DNA of 64,000 nt, taken from contig NW_005179086.1 in NCBI RefSeq assembly GCF_000350225.1, positions 1 to 64,000 on the forward strand. Reading direction: 5' to 3'. Below are positions 18,240 to 29,183 of the stretch, one piece after another. This DNA comes from Chondrus crispus (lineage: Eukaryota > Rhodophyta > Florideophyceae > Gigartinales > Gigartinaceae). The notes beneath the pieces are model-generated. The model made no database searches. It was not told the DNA's origin and saw only the letters and a list, made by a program, of their open reading frames with translations. The stretch's first letter is position 1, and each line of letters starts with the position of its first letter. A program made the translations under genes and the position numbers.

Positions 18240-20810
18240 TTACCCTTTTTTCGAACTACCCGTGCTATCGGAGCTAACCTCCTGGCTATCGACAGCCAGG
18301 TCTTCTTCGGGTAGCCGGCCGCGTGGGTCGGGACGATTCCCCCACTGCGGCTCAGCGGCCCTGGAGAAGTATTCGGGTACTTCCGGGCCTTGACCTGCGG
18401 CGTCCGGTCGTCGCAGGATATGGGGGACGAAGCCAGTCGGCTCTCCTTCGTGAACCTCCGTGGGTAGAGGGTACGGATCCTCTACCCAGTCTTGCAGGTA
18501 CATTATCGCATTTTGTACCTGTTGGGGTAACCGAGAACGGTCTCGGTCCCCTCTTTCTCCTTGTCGGGGGTACCTTGTGCCCGCCTGCCCGTAGGCGGGT
18601 CGATCCCGACGATCGACTTCGTTGCGACGGTACCCGCCTCCACGGGAGGCGAAGCGTGCGCCCCCACCCGATCGGTTCGGGAAACCTTGACGCGGGGGAC
18701 GACCCTCGCCCGCCGCTTGCCGGAGGAGATTACGCGCACCGGGGCGCGTCTCCATCTGGTAGCGGTAGTTCCTGTACGCCGTGAACATTCGTTGTTCCGG
18801 TGACAGGAACGGGCACGCGTACATGGCATGCCCGTACGTACGGCATAGCCAGCACACGTACGCGCTGCCGTCCGTTGAGGCGAAGGTCGCCGCGTGCCGC
18901 GCCTCCTCATCGGTGAGGGGGGGCACGCGAGGCGCTTCGCCTCCTGCATCTCGGTTCGATATGTCGAGCTCTGCGACCCGGGGGTCCGTACCCCTTGCCA
19001 CTCTTGGAGTGGCCGCGAACGCGGTCGCGTAACTCGATGTCGTTCCGGTCGACATCGGTGAGGGGGTTCGTGCCCCCACGGGTCCTGCTCCTTGCGTAAT
19101 GAGGACAGGGTCGGCCTGCCACTCATCCTCCCCGATATGGAGGGTCGAGGCGGGCGAACTTGTCGCGGCGGACTTCGTAGTCCTGCCAGCCCTCCCTGCC
19201 GGTTTCGAATCCGGCAGAGGTAAACCGCGCCGAGTGCGGTACGTTGTACCTTCCGCCGTGGCGATACGGCGGATGGTCGGAAGATCGGTCTTCTGAATAC
19301 CTGGCAGCCTTTGCACAGTTTCGGATACTGCGGCACGGGTTGCCGGTGCAAGTCCCCGCACGAAGTAGTGCGCGAGGGACTGTTCGGAGAAGACTGCCGT
19401 GCATCGGAACGCGGCAGTCTCGAGTCGGTCAGCAAACGTGCTTTCCGTCTCATGCGATTGCTGTCGCGCCGTAACGACAGCGTCGTATGCTTCACCTAAC
19501 ACGTCGTCCGTGAGGTAGCGCTTCAAGAATTGATTCACGAGCCCCGGCCAGCTCACGTCGTCGTAGAGCTGGCCGGCGCGGAGGCCACGCATCGTATAAC
19601 TCGTATACAGGCGCTCCGCGTCGCACTCGAGGAAGTGCGCGAGGACTCGTACCGCAACACCTTCGGTCAGGTGTTGCGAGTTGAAGGTGATTCGGATATC
19701 CTTCAAGAACGGCAGCAGCTGGATCGGGTCGGTACCGTCGAAGCTGCGCATCGTGGGACGGATCCCACGACTGCGTTGGACGTACTTCGCGATCCGTCCC
19801 GCATCACCCGAGGTAACGAGCCTCGAGGTGTTATCCAAGCGGTACATACGATAGTCAGCAACGGCGCTGAACTCTTGGATCATCGTATGTACCGGCTCGA
19901 GCCCGGGTTCAGCGGGACCCAGCGTGCCGAAGGAGGTAACCGGTAGCGTACGGACGTCTACCGGACCTGGATGCTCGGCGTAACTCGCTGGCGGGTAGCC
20001 GCCCCAGCGGGGATCGACGGAGAACATCGGTTCTCTGGATCCGCGGGCGGCTCCTCCCCGGTCCTGTTCGTCCGCGTACGATACGCGGTCCACTTGCCGC
20101 CTACTTCCGGCGATAGGCGGCAAGGCTTGGGTCTCAGACGCGAAGTTCGCGTCTATCGGAGGACGGCTTCCTTCTGCAGTCCGACTGGTAGCGGCACCAG
20201 TCGGACGCCAACCTTCGGAGGCGGCGGCGCTCGGAGGTACGGTACCACCGGGCCCTCTCGAAGGGGCACCGGGTAGCCTTTCGGCCATGGTACGTTCCAT
20301 GTCACGAGCACGCCGACGAGTGGCGTCGAGCTCAGCGGGGAGGTGCGCGAACGCACCTAATTGCTCTGCGGACGGAGAGGTTCGGCCCTCGGGTCGTCTC
20401 ACCGAGGTCGGCCTCTCAGGGCGACCTTGCCCGGGCGGTCCGGGCGAGGGGAAACGGGAGTCTTCGACGAGCACTATCCGCGAGTGTAACTCGTCGATCA
20501 GTGCTCGGAGATTCTCTAAGGACTGCGTCACTCTATCGAACCTCCTTTCACGCAGGGAGCGGAGTTCGGCCATACATCGAGTGTATACATGGTCCGATAC
20601 ATCGATCCGAAGGGAAGTACGGACTTCGTCGATGTATTCGGCTATGCGTTCGAACATCTCCGCCGCTCTTTCCTCGGAGGATCCGAGCGACGGTTCGCGG
20701 TCACGAGGACCTGCGTCGCCGTCGCCCGACGGGGCGGATGGGGACTGCACAGCGACCGGACTCAGATCCGCCGCTTCGGAGCGGATCGAGGGCTCAAACT
20801 CTTGGCTCAT
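18240..20810 (-). CDS. element A gag
   Basis: 856 codons from ATG at 20810, about 60 nt after the PBS. The N-terminal 130 residues include a coiled coil. The retrotransposon capsid region starts around FDGTDPIQLLPFL and continues through TFADRLE...YFVRGL. A CCHC zinc knuckle of the CX2CX4HX4C type (CWLCRTYGHAMYAC) lies at about residues 650-663, followed by an Arg/Gly-rich nucleic-acid-binding tail. It is homologous to the gag of B2 (62019-63268). It is fully open, consistent with recent insertion. Confidence 0.92.
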   Translation of the reverse strand: MSQEFEPSIRSEAADLSPVAVQSPSAPSGDGDAGPRDREPSLGSSEERAAEMFERIAEYIDEVRTSLRIDVSDHVYTRCMAELRSLRERRFDRVTQSLENLRALIDELHSRIVLVEDSRFPSPGPPGQGRPERPTSVRRPEGRTSPSAEQLGAFAHLPAELDATRRRARDMERTMAERLPGAPSRGPGGTVPPSAAASEGWRPTGAATSRTAEGSRPPIDANFASETQALPPIAGSRRQVDRVSYADEQDRGGAARGSREPMFSVDPRWGGYPPASYAEHPGPVDVRTLPVTSFGTLGPAEPGLEPVHTMIQEFSAVADYRMYRLDNTSRLVTSGDAGRIAKYVQRSRGIRPTMRSFDGTDPIQLLPFLKDIRITFNSQHLTEGVAVRVLAHFLECDAERLYTSYTMRGLRAGQLYDDVSWPGLVNQFLKRYLTDDVLGEAYDAVVTARQQSHETESTFADRLETAAFRCTAVFSEQSLAHYFVRGLAPATRAAVSETVQRLPGIQKTDLPTIRRIATAEGTTYRTRRGLPLPDSKPAGRAGRTTKSAATSSPASTLHIGEDEWQADPVLITQGAGPVGARTPSPMSTGTTSSYATAFAATPRVARGTDPRVAELDISNRDAGGEAPRVPPLTDEEARHAATFASTDGSAYVCWLCRTYGHAMYACPFLSPEQRMFTAYRNYRYQMETRPGARNLLRQAAGEGRPPRQGFPNRSGGGARFASRGGGYRRNEVDRRDRPAYGQAGTRYPRQGERGDRDRSRLPQQVQNAIMYLQDWVEDPYPLPTEVHEGEPTGFVPHILRRPDAAGQGPEVPEYFSRAAEPQWGNRPDPRGRLPEEDLAVDSQEVSSDSTGSSKKG

Positions 20811-20870
20811 CTCGACGCGATCGGTTCGCGGAGGGAAGCGGAAGTCTTCTCGGAGATCGGACTCCAGGGT

Positions 20871-20889
20871 CTTCTAGGTCGGGAGACCA
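20871..20889 (-). promoter_or_regulatory. primer binding site of element A
   Basis: TGGTCTCCCGACCTAGAAG on the - strand, one base after the 5' LTR. The same sequence with one change follows the B2 LTR (61488-61506), so both families use the same tRNA primer. The complementary tRNA would end TCGGGAGACCA; I cannot assign its amino acid. Confidence 0.75.
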
Positions 20890-20890
20890 C

Positions 20891-21548
20891 TGTAGCATAA
20901 ACACCCCCAGCGATAGGGGTGTATGCACAGTTCGACCGAGACCCCGTCCGATCGGGAAGACGGGGGTGAAGCAGGACACCAGCTAACGGCACCGGGCAGC
21001 GGGCCCGGGTAGCGTGGTAGAGCGGGAACGGGGAGGACGCCGGTACGCGCGAGCGGTTCGACGCCTCGACGCCCCGGCGCGGTACTGGGTAACGATCCAG
21101 TACCGACGGGCGGAGGCGGAGCCGACTCGTGGGCGTACCGCGCGTGTCCTCAACCCGCGCTCGGTGCCGCTCTAAGGTAGTTAGCGAGCGCTACCTTAGA
21201 ATAAGCGGGAAGTCAGACCTTGACGGTCGTTGGGTGACAAGTCCGTGCTTTCCTCCTCCACCGCCGCCGGTCCGCTCCATATTTAATGTACATAATAACC
21301 TATCATAATAGTACAGTACCGATGTACTGTAGCGACGTACTGTAGCGGCCGGTCGACACTGTAATACGGTCAGCCATCGGGGCTGACAGTACACGTGTTC
21401 TTTGGTCCCGCGCGTACACGTGTACACGTGCGCCCCCTGTACTCGGGGGTACACGTGGTGGTACTGTAGAGCATCGAGCCCTACAGTAACCGATCCGGTT
21501 CTGAGTTGATCCAATCTAAAATAAAGCCCCAGGGGGGGTTATACTACA
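20891..21548 (-). repeat. A-family LTR, 5' LTR of element A
   Basis: 658 bp, near-identical partner of 7979-8644. An 8-bp deletion in the GTGTGTGCG stretch and a few substitutions are the main differences. It is followed by CACGG, the right target duplication. Confidence 0.95.
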
Positions 21549-22879
21549 CACGGCTGTTGGTATGTTTGTCACAGAGCAAATGGATGATGGGAATGCGATA
21601 TCTTCCGAGCCTCACAACAGTTCCACCCGAGGTAAAAGGATGATAACGCGTGGGGATGGAACCTGGATTGAAGACTATCTATCCCTGAAACCTCTATACA
21701 ATTTGCAGTCGTTCAGACGCCGCTTTCGCATCCCGAGAGCAATGTTTCATAGAATGCAAAAGGATTTGTACCAGGCATATCCAAATGTCTGGGCGACTTT
21801 AACAAATGCGGCAAATAAGACTGGAATACGGGTGGAATTGAAGATACTTGCGTGTCATCGATTATTGGGAAGCGGCCGATCGCTGGATGACATGGATGAT
21901 AGCTGCCGAATGGGAAGCGGGACTCTTCCAAAGTATTTTAAACTTTTTTGTCGATCCATTCGCACACTTTATGGCCCTTCTTTTTTGAACAGACGGCCGA
22001 GCTCAAGGGACCTGGACGATATCGAGAAAAGTATGCCGCTCATGGCTTTAGGGGCAGCGTGGGTGCCGTTGATTGCTGTAAATTGATCTGGAAGAACTGC
22101 CCTCAACAGGAGAAGGGGCAACATCACAACAGTAAGATGGGAAACTGGCTACGATGCAAGTGGAGGCCTGGTGTGATAGAGATCTGTACATTTGGCACTG
22201 GTTTCCAGGCCTCTGCGGTACGAACAACGACAAAACAGTTTTGGCATCTTCACCCTTGCTTCATGATATTCTCAGCGGACGGTATAAATTCCGACTATCG
22301 TACAACTACCGCATCGAAGGATCTAGTCAGGACCGAGAGATACCCTAGTTTCTAGGCAATGGGATTTATCCGAACTGGCCTTTGTTTGGGAAGCCAATAA
22401 CGGACCCGAATGGACAAGTAGAATTTGACTACACGAAGAGACAGGAAGTCTTACGAAAGGATATTGAGACGGCGTTTGGTGGTATACAAGCTAGGTTTCA
22501 TATCCTCCGGAAGGAGTCTCATTACTGGTGCAAGCAAGATATTCTAGAGATCAGTGACACATGTGTCATCTTACATAATATGATGGTACGAATGAACCAA
22601 CTAGGGGAATTTGGTGAGGACTTGGAAGAGGAAGGAGGTGTGTTTAACGTTATAACAGAAATGTACGATGACGAAATGACCCAGATACCAGCAAGTAATA
22701 TCTCAAATCAAGAACCGCACGCAAATAGCACAGCGAACGGCTCTGATCCCCAGATAAATGGGGAGGAGATAAGGATTAGGGAGAGGTATATGACGGCTGA
22801 TTCGGCGTTTGTGCGTCTGCAGGAGGATCTTGGCCATGCAGTCCAGTTGCAAAAGTTCAATACGCCCAATGTAGTCTGA
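21549..22879 (+). pseudogene. Harbinger transposase, main part, frameshifted
   Basis: This continues the N-terminal fragment at 7909-7978. The start region is open to about 22025, then the frame changes near 22030, 22150 and 22340. All three catalytic blocks can be read across the frames: D in GAVDCCKLIWKNC, the NDKTVLASSPLL block (NDxxVL..SPL of Harbinger nucleases), and E in RKDIETAFGGIQARF followed by CVILHNMMV. The C-terminal 100 residues are acidic. Three frame changes plus the retrotransposon insertion make this copy dead. The family is DDE_Tnp_4/Harbinger. Confidence 0.88.
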
Positions 22880-23229
22880 AAGTAAAGATCCGAAGTATTC
22901 CGTTGCAATACCCATACATGTTAGCTGTGAATATGTGAAAACGATATTGAAAAACAACACCGAAAGTGTCGGCATACGCGAAATTATGGAAGAGCAATGG
23001 AAGAATTGTGCCCGTATATTCCATTGAGTTAATCATGAGCTTTTTCATGTGTCCGAATCTCAAACGAGATGTTGAGTTATAAAACTCTACACCTGCAACA
23101 ACACTTACATAAAAGCCATGTCTCTATGATCTCCGAAATAATGATCTCGATACGTACATTATGACTCAGAAATACCTATGACATCGTCATCATCGGACCG
23201 GAAATCCATCACTCTGGAACTGGCGCCTC
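22880..23229. other. spacer between convergent Harbinger genes
   Basis: 350 bp of A+T-richer sequence between the two tail-to-tail Harbinger genes. No gene seen. Confidence 0.6.
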
Positions 23230-24651
23230 CTAGTGGCACCCCTTTGTTTCGAAAGCCACCGTCCCCTTGTATTGGGGTGGAAGTGATCCTCTTACCCTGG
23301 CTAACATCTTTCTCCCTCTCCGGTTTCGCTGCCGGATTTCCGCGAGATCTCTAATATCTCTTCCATGCTGCCCTGTCCTTTTTAAGACCTCTAAAGTACG
23401 TTGACGAATGCGGGCTTTGGTTTCAGTCATAACTAAATCCATCATTGACTGGTATTGTTCTGAACCCTTCGGCAGAAACTGCAGCAAATGGAGACCTTGC
23501 TCCCGATCCGTGGACGTTTTGGATTCTTCCATAGAGGACTCCATCAATGCATTTCCCTTATCCATACTCTTGCGAAGATCTCTCAGTGCCACACTACTCT
23601 GCGCGCGTTTACGTTCACGCATTTCCTCCTCTTTCATCTTCTTTGCACCAAGCGGGCGCTTGCGATTAAATCTCTCTTTTTCAACGGTATCCAGTGTTAG
23701 AGGTGTAGTTTTCTTGCTAATGTAATGGCGAACTGTTTCCACCCTTTCTCCAGAACTATCCATTTCCCTTGCGGCCTGTTCAATTTCAACACCGGCCTCA
23801 ACTTCAACGACATCATACGCAACGGTGGCTTCGACGGGAGAAGCTCTCGCTCCAGTGGGGTTGGACGCCTTGCGGCCAAGATAAGCACCGCCAAATTTAG
23901 GTTGCTCGGAAAGGTAATCAGCGGCTTTCATGAATTTGAATGGTTGGGCATACTGAAAGACTCCATTTCTGTCTTTTGCCCCTGCACGTCTGCGAAAATC
24001 TTCCATGGCCAATTCGGCACAGTCTGCATCGGTCGTTCCGGAAATTGGAACCGAGCTGATCTTCGATACAGCGGCGAGGTAATGTTGGGTGTTGCGGGCC
24101 AGGCGCTGCCAAATACTTCGCAGGGACTCTGGTGTCCTGTCCATGTTGTAATTCGTCTTGCAATAATCAGCGGTACCACCCCAGAGAGAACAATCTGTTT
24201 GGTTCGGTCCTCTCATGGACTGGTACACTCAGGCCTTGGCAAGATAAAGTGCTTCATCTGCCGCAAATGTTTTTCCTCTCCCCCTTCGAGGAAGCTTCTC
24301 TGCAACCTTGGGCGCGCCGCGACGCGATACGCGCCGCTTCACGGTCATACTGTTTGGATTTGTGCCTGTGTCCCGGATGACCTCAGGTATTGGATGTGTC
24401 GTAATAGCACTAGCTTTCGCGGCCAGATTATAATGCGTTTCATAAGGCGTGCCGGCTGCTGCTCGAGGTGTGTTGCTCACATGCTGAGTTCGGGATACAC
24501 TGATGTCATTGCGAAGGGCATCCTGGGGGAATTCGTATTGTGACGGAGGTTGTGTGGTTCTGCTGCTTTCTGGCAAATCGTGCGTCTCGGTTTCAGGAAT
24601 TTCCCCCGGAAACTCGGGGCTGCCATCTCCTTCGGATGAACAGGAGGACAT
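23230..24651 (-). pseudogene. Harbinger accessory protein (Myb/NAM-associated type)
   Basis: The best start is ATG at 24651. The frame is open to 23230 except for one TGA at 24229-24231, in the motif ALYLAKA-stop-VYQSMRG, where related Myb-like proteins have Trp (TGG). About residues 120-260 resemble the SANT/NAM-associated domain of plant and protist Harbinger ORF1 proteins (SLRSIWQRL, later EDFRRRAGA, QYAQPFKFMKAADYL). The rest is charged, with a likely coiled coil (FNRKRPLGAKKMKEEEMRER). ORF1 proteins of PIF/Harbinger elements bind element ends and import the transposase; that role is assumed from the family. Confidence 0.75.
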
Positions 24652-25080
24652 TCTGACATGTACATAGACTTGCAGCGACAACCCGACGTCCTGCCACGGG
24701 TTGAATGTATGAGACTGAGATGACGAGTGATTGAAGAGGTATACAGACGATGACAGCCCATCCGGACTTTGGCGCCAGGGTGACTTTGATCTACGGCCGC
24801 CGCGCGGTATGGCGGGAAGGGCTCCACTCGAACCTCGCGGCGCCAGTCTGGAGCGCTATCGGATAATCGGAGGTTGCTCATTGGCCGTTGTGATCATGAA
24901 TTCCGAATAAAATACCTGCATTTACGGATAGCCCAGTGCTATCCGCATGTATATAGTCGGAAAATATAGATATGCGGATAGCCCGTTTTGCAGATTATAG
25001 CCCGCCAAAATCCATTAATGACTGCTGGTGGGGATGATTTTTTGGTTTTCGGCGGGCTAAAATTTGGAAATAGGTTGATA

Positions 25081-25102
25081 TAGCCCACTGGTGGTCGTGC
25101 TC
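25081..25102 (-). repeat. right Harbinger TIR
   Basis: 22-bp perfect inverted copy of the left end, followed by TTA at 25103-25105. Confidence 0.95.
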
Positions 25103-25105
25103 TTA

Positions 25106-27027
25106 CATAGGTTGAGTTTCGCGGGAATCGTGCGAACAGTTTCTGATTTGTGGGGGTTTGACTTCAAGTGTTACTATCTTTTTTGCCGGGGGTTCTGCAC
25201 GTTTTCTATCATAACGCAGAATATATTAAAGCTTTTGCAAAACGGACAGCGGGATTGGTGTCAGCGTTGCTTGTGCCAGCAGTGCTACGGCCCTTTTCGA
25301 GCACAAAGAAACACTTCAAGCTTTTGTGTTTGTCCAGCGGACAAACACAAACCCAACATGTGCTATATTTTTTGCCACCACTGGATGCGCCTGGCTCGAC
25401 CAACTGAAACAATAAATTTGCAAGGCACATTCGGGTCATCTTGAACGTGCTTCAAAACTGCTCACGCAACCTGCTGAGTCGTATACACCAGTGCACACCA
25501 CGACGAACGCAACGTGATTTGCATTGGGATAGCAGTGACGTGTTGTCCAAAACACTCATTAAGGTGGTATTAGTACTTGTTCAGTTTCTAAAGACCCGTC
25601 CTTGGTTGTTAATCGAAGACAAATGTTGCAGGAAACCCATCTGCGCAGCATATCATCCGCACTTTTGCAGTTGTCCGCAAAATTTTCACTCCCCGTTGCA
25701 CCCCGAGATTCGCCGTGTGGGCTCGGAAAAGCCGCTCACATCTCCACCGGGCATTTAACGCCATCCGCACATTCGGACTTACGTCCAAAATTGGACGAGG
25801 CTTCTATTTCATCGCCCCAAATCGTTCGGCCCGCAGAGCTTGCTTCGCACGGAGCATAATTCGGCGCCTCGATTGGCGCCTTTGCAACGATCGACGAATT
25901 TTCTTGTCGCTTCCATCCGGAATGGGATCATCAGTACGTAGTTCACCTTCATCTTTCCCGATTTAAATGGGTATATATCCCATAGGGTCGAAGTTCTACT
26001 CCGACCTATCGTCTTCGTCAGAATCAATGGCCAAGCACCCGGATGTATCTTCTCACTCCCCCGTACAAGGCACCCTTTCTTCACTACTTAAATCATCTCC
26101 CCCATCTTCGAAATCCACGGAGACCACATCCTCTTCATCACTCTCTCCATCCTCTGACACCATTGACTTCCGACCTCCTTTATGCCATGTTCACGTTCCG
26201 CTCTGTCCTCACAGCACTTGGGGGTGAGATTCTCTTCCCTTGTGTGTTCTGTATCGCGAATAGACCAGAAAGGATAACGAGTTTGGGACGGTGGAGGAGT
26301 CCCACATTCCTCTACTTCATGAACATCCTTTTGGATTGTGCCTCTAAAGGGACTATTTCAACCTCCCTCAACATAGTCTCTCTCTGTCTCACCCTGCAAA
26401 TAGGCGGCCATCGCCCTTTCTATTCCCTTGCCCTCCTAGTTTTCTCCCTGTACCCTGTTCCTTCGCAACTGCACAGCTCTAGACTTTTAGTCCATTTCCC
26501 TTTTCAACTGCACAGCCCTTGCTCTGTGTTCCTTCTGTCACTCCGCGTCTTCCTCGCTATCACTGCCAACCTCCGAAGCGCCCTTCTAAGCCTCCTTTTA
26601 ACACTTTTAATCGTCGGCATCTTCTTCTTACTTTGGGTTTCACCGCTTCTGTCTCGATGATCTTGCGCAGCGCGCTTCACTCTGTCAAGATCAATCTTCC
26701 GTTGGAAAGAGATATTGCTGATCACAACCAATGCTGGAAGGAAAAAGGCCTGGCCATCCTCATTACTCACATCCAGTTTTTCGTTCCGAACTTTGTTTTC
26801 AGCTTGTTGCATAGCTCGCATGAGTACTTTCATGCATTTATCTACTAAGCATGGTTATATTTGGCGTACCTTATCTGGGTGGACCAGAACGGCAAGACAT
26901 CTATTGTTCTTTTTCATTTCGCGCAATGCTGTGTAACGAGGAGATACGCAAAACACGTCAAAGAGAGGTGCGACTTCCTCTTCCACAGAGGCTAGGTATC
27001 GAAATCCCTAGGCCATAGTTTCAGGGA
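25106..27027. other. unrecognised flanking sequence
   Basis: No gene can be supported. On the - strand between about 26230 and 25800 there is a broken, acidic Ser/Asp/Glu-rich reading, and 26504-26833 has a short Lys/Arg-rich open frame. They may be remains of one decayed gene, but stops interrupt them and I recognise no domain. The + strand open frames here are pyrimidine-rich shadows. Confidence 0.4.
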
Positions 27028-27127
27028 NNNNNNNNNNNNNNNNNNNNNNNNNNNNNNNNNNNNNNNNNNNNNNNNNNNNNNNNNNNNNNNNNNNNNNNNN
27101 NNNNNNNNNNNNNNNNNNNNNNNNNNN
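27028..27127. other. assembly gap of 100 N
   Basis: Exactly 100 undetermined bases, the usual placeholder for a scaffold gap of unknown size. Continuity between the Harbinger and Tigger regions is therefore not proven. Confidence 0.99.
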
Positions 27128-27641
27128 AATAATGTGCAAAGCGAGCAGAAATTGTGAGAAAGCTGCAAAGGGGTGGCAAGTGTTACGAGAAAAAGGTAAA
27201 AACTGTCTGTTGTGAAGGTTGCAGATGGTAAAGGGGTGTTGTCACCATCCGTACCATCTGCAACCTTGCTGCCAACAGCAGCGCGGCGCGGCGATCAGCC
27301 TCAGATATCCCCACAAATGTCTGTCTTTCTGACCAGAACTGTCGCCACCAAAAACCCTTAAAATACTCCGCTACTGGTCATTTTGGAGTAGTATACAGGC
27401 CACACACTTCGACTTTCGTCGTTTTGGACGGGTGATCAAAGGCGACATTTCGCTTGTCGGCTCCGTCATGCCTGCTGTTTTTCTCCCTTTGCTACAGGCT
27501 CGCAATAAAAAAATGACAATTCAGACCCCGTTGACATCAGAAAAGCCAATTTCACATATTGATCACCGCAAAAATGCACCGGATCCCCCTAAACGCAAAA
27601 TGGCCCCTTTTAATATGCAGAAAGCTTAAGAATATAATGCA
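27128..27641. other. short intergenic region with a hairpin
   Basis: No gene is seen. A perfect 16-bp inverted repeat (27215-27230 with 27252-27267, 21-nt loop) is the only structure. Confidence 0.5.
27215..27267. repeat. 16-bp perfect inverted repeat
   Basis: AAGGTTGCAGATGGTA at 27215-27230 is the exact reverse complement of 27252-27267. It could be a hairpin transcript or the core of a small MITE; no target duplication was recognised. Confidence 0.7.
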
Positions 27642-27793
27642 TACAGTGCAACCTCCCAATAAGAGTGCTGTTCGTAAAAGACAAAGATACCCATAAACAG
27701 AGGTTTATCACTACGGGAGGCGTTATTATCATAACTCTGTCCTAAAAAATCACTGATTCTCGTTTGACAAAATTCCTCCCGCGCTTGACGTCT

Positions 27794-28924
27794 CAGTCCC
27801 CGTTGCACCTTTTCCAACCCCGTAGAACCGCCCCAGAGGTGTCATAATTGCTCATAATGACGTGAGCAGAAGCCAAAATGCGCAACTGCTCACGAAGGGG
27901 AGGCATAAACACTTCCTCATCGCCTCCTTCTGTGTTCCCCGAATCTTCTTCGGGACCGGAGATAAAAGCAACCAGATCTCGGTCTGTGACTGGCTCTGTA
28001 GACTCCATTTCTGATTTGTGATGAAGTAGGTACTCCACTCGCATTCGCTCGCTGCTATCTTGTACAACTTGATCAATTTCGATGTCAAGTTCCCGACGGT
28101 CACGGTGCAACAGAATTTCACCGTTCACATCCACATCCTCACATACGACTTTGGTGTGACACCAGCAGTTTCGAATAACCCTGCTGTCCATTTCTTCCCA
28201 TGCTTTTTTTATCCAACGCATACCTTGTAGCACATCAACCTTGTATATATTCTTCTCTCCCATATCAATAAAGTCAAGAGCTCTGCCCATTTGCAACCTC
28301 CTGTAGCGACACTTCAAAGCAGCGATAATTCCCGCATCGCATGGCTGCATGATTGATATGGTATTCGGAGGAAGGAAAACAATCTTCGTGTTGGACAAGT
28401 TCAATGTGTCTACCTCTGTCATCGTTCCATGTGCGGAACAGTTGTCTAGCAAGAGAAGAGCTCTCCTTCCTTTCTGAATCATCCTTGAATTGAATAATTG
28501 GAGCCACTCAAAAAAAGTGCCTTTGTCATCCAGGCCTTGGCATTATTTCTGTAGTCGAACTCCAGCTCCTCCCCACTTTTCCCCCGAAAAGCACGCGGCG
28601 ATCGAGCGTTTCCAATTATCCGCAAGGGAACCAAATCACTTCCACTAGCGTTGCAGCAGGCCAGACACGTGATTCTTGCCTTGTCCTTTTTGGATCCACT
28701 AAGTTGTGTGGCGGCAATGGTCTTGTTGGGTGCTAATCGGTACTGCAGACAGAATTCGTCAGCGTTATAAATCTCGTCTAAATTGTAGCCGTCAAGCATC
28801 GTCCTGATGAGAGGTAGTGCTCTCTCAGCCTCAGTAAACGCAGCCGATGCCTGCTCGCCATGATATGATATGCGTCTTAATCCATGCCTTTTCTTAAACT
28901 TTTGAAGCCAGCTGTTGGAAAAAC
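27794..28924 (-). pseudogene. Tigger transposase, DDE part (C-terminal)
   Basis: This continues 41005-41380 in frame once copia D and one AAAAC copy are removed. The catalytic triad of the pogo/DDE_1 type is visible: D in YNADEFCLQY, D in LLLDNCSAH and D in IMQPCDAGII. A run of seven T (on -) near 28507-28513 breaks the frame. Eight would restore it, so a one-base loss in a homopolymer is likely. The C-terminus is acidic with a long helical region. The copy is dead by insertion and frameshift. Confidence 0.88.
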
Positions 28925-29183
28925 TGTCGTTGGAAACCTTCTTTGCTCTCTGCGCACGAGGTTCTCGTCGTACAATCGTCGAGCAGTAAAGGCTCGTGCG
29001 GGAGGGGGTGTGGAGAAAAAGGAGAACAGGATGTTGGGTAGAGGTGTCTCTTCCCTTCTGTCAAAGATACGCATAAAATGCACTTTACTTCGATAAACCC
29101 AACTGCCTCCTCTACTAGTGATGAGGATCGTAACCAGGTATATGTGGTGGACTCAGTCTCGTCGGCGCTAATCGCCGACGGAC
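28925..29183 (-). repeat. D LTR, 3' LTR, outer segment
   Basis: First 259 bp (in + coordinates) of the 369-bp LTR, from TGTCGTTGG to the CGGAC target of element C. The remainder is 34192-34301. An 8-bp stem CGTCGGCG/CGCCGACG lies just before the insertion point. Confidence 0.94.

Larger units (their letters stand above)
7979..21548 (-). mobile_element. complete Ty3/gypsy chromodomain element A, 13.57 kb
   Basis: The element is bounded by LTRs 7979-8644 (3') and 20891-21548 (5'), with the perfect 5-bp duplication CACGG at 7974-7978 and 21549-21553. On the - strand it has PBS, gag, protease, RT-RNase H-integrase-chromodomain and a polypurine tract. Between pol and the 3' LTR it carries a 4.8-kb module with an 898-codon ORF on the opposite strand. 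The two LTRs differ by roughly five substitutions and three small indels, so the insertion is recent. At 13.6 kb it is large for a gypsy element, and most of the excess is the antisense module. Confidence 0.96.
7258..25102. mobile_element. PIF/Harbinger DNA transposon (about 4.3 kb without insert)
   Basis: Perfect 22-bp terminal inverted repeats (GAGCACGACCACCAGTGGGC plus TA) at 7258-7279 and 25081-25102 are flanked by the 3-bp duplication TTA (7255-7257 and 25103-25105), the Harbinger hallmark. Similarity between the ends continues inward (GCCCGCC and ATCCCCAC blocks). It codes for a Harbinger transposase (+) and a second protein with a Myb/NAM-associated look (-), arranged tail to tail, the usual two-gene design. 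The LTR retrotransposon A (7979-21548) sits inside the transposase gene. Removing it and one CACGG copy leaves about 4.27 kb. Confidence 0.93.

Noticed and set aside
18503..19495. A 330-codon open frame on - overlapping gag of element A
   Set aside because: It lies in another frame of the same strand as gag, is Arg/Ser-rich by composition and lacks any retroelement motif.
26043..26660. A 205-codon + frame rich in Leu, Pro and Ser
   Set aside because: It arises from a pyrimidine-rich stretch. The opposite strand reads acidic and basic protein-like pieces, but broken by stops, so neither was called a gene.
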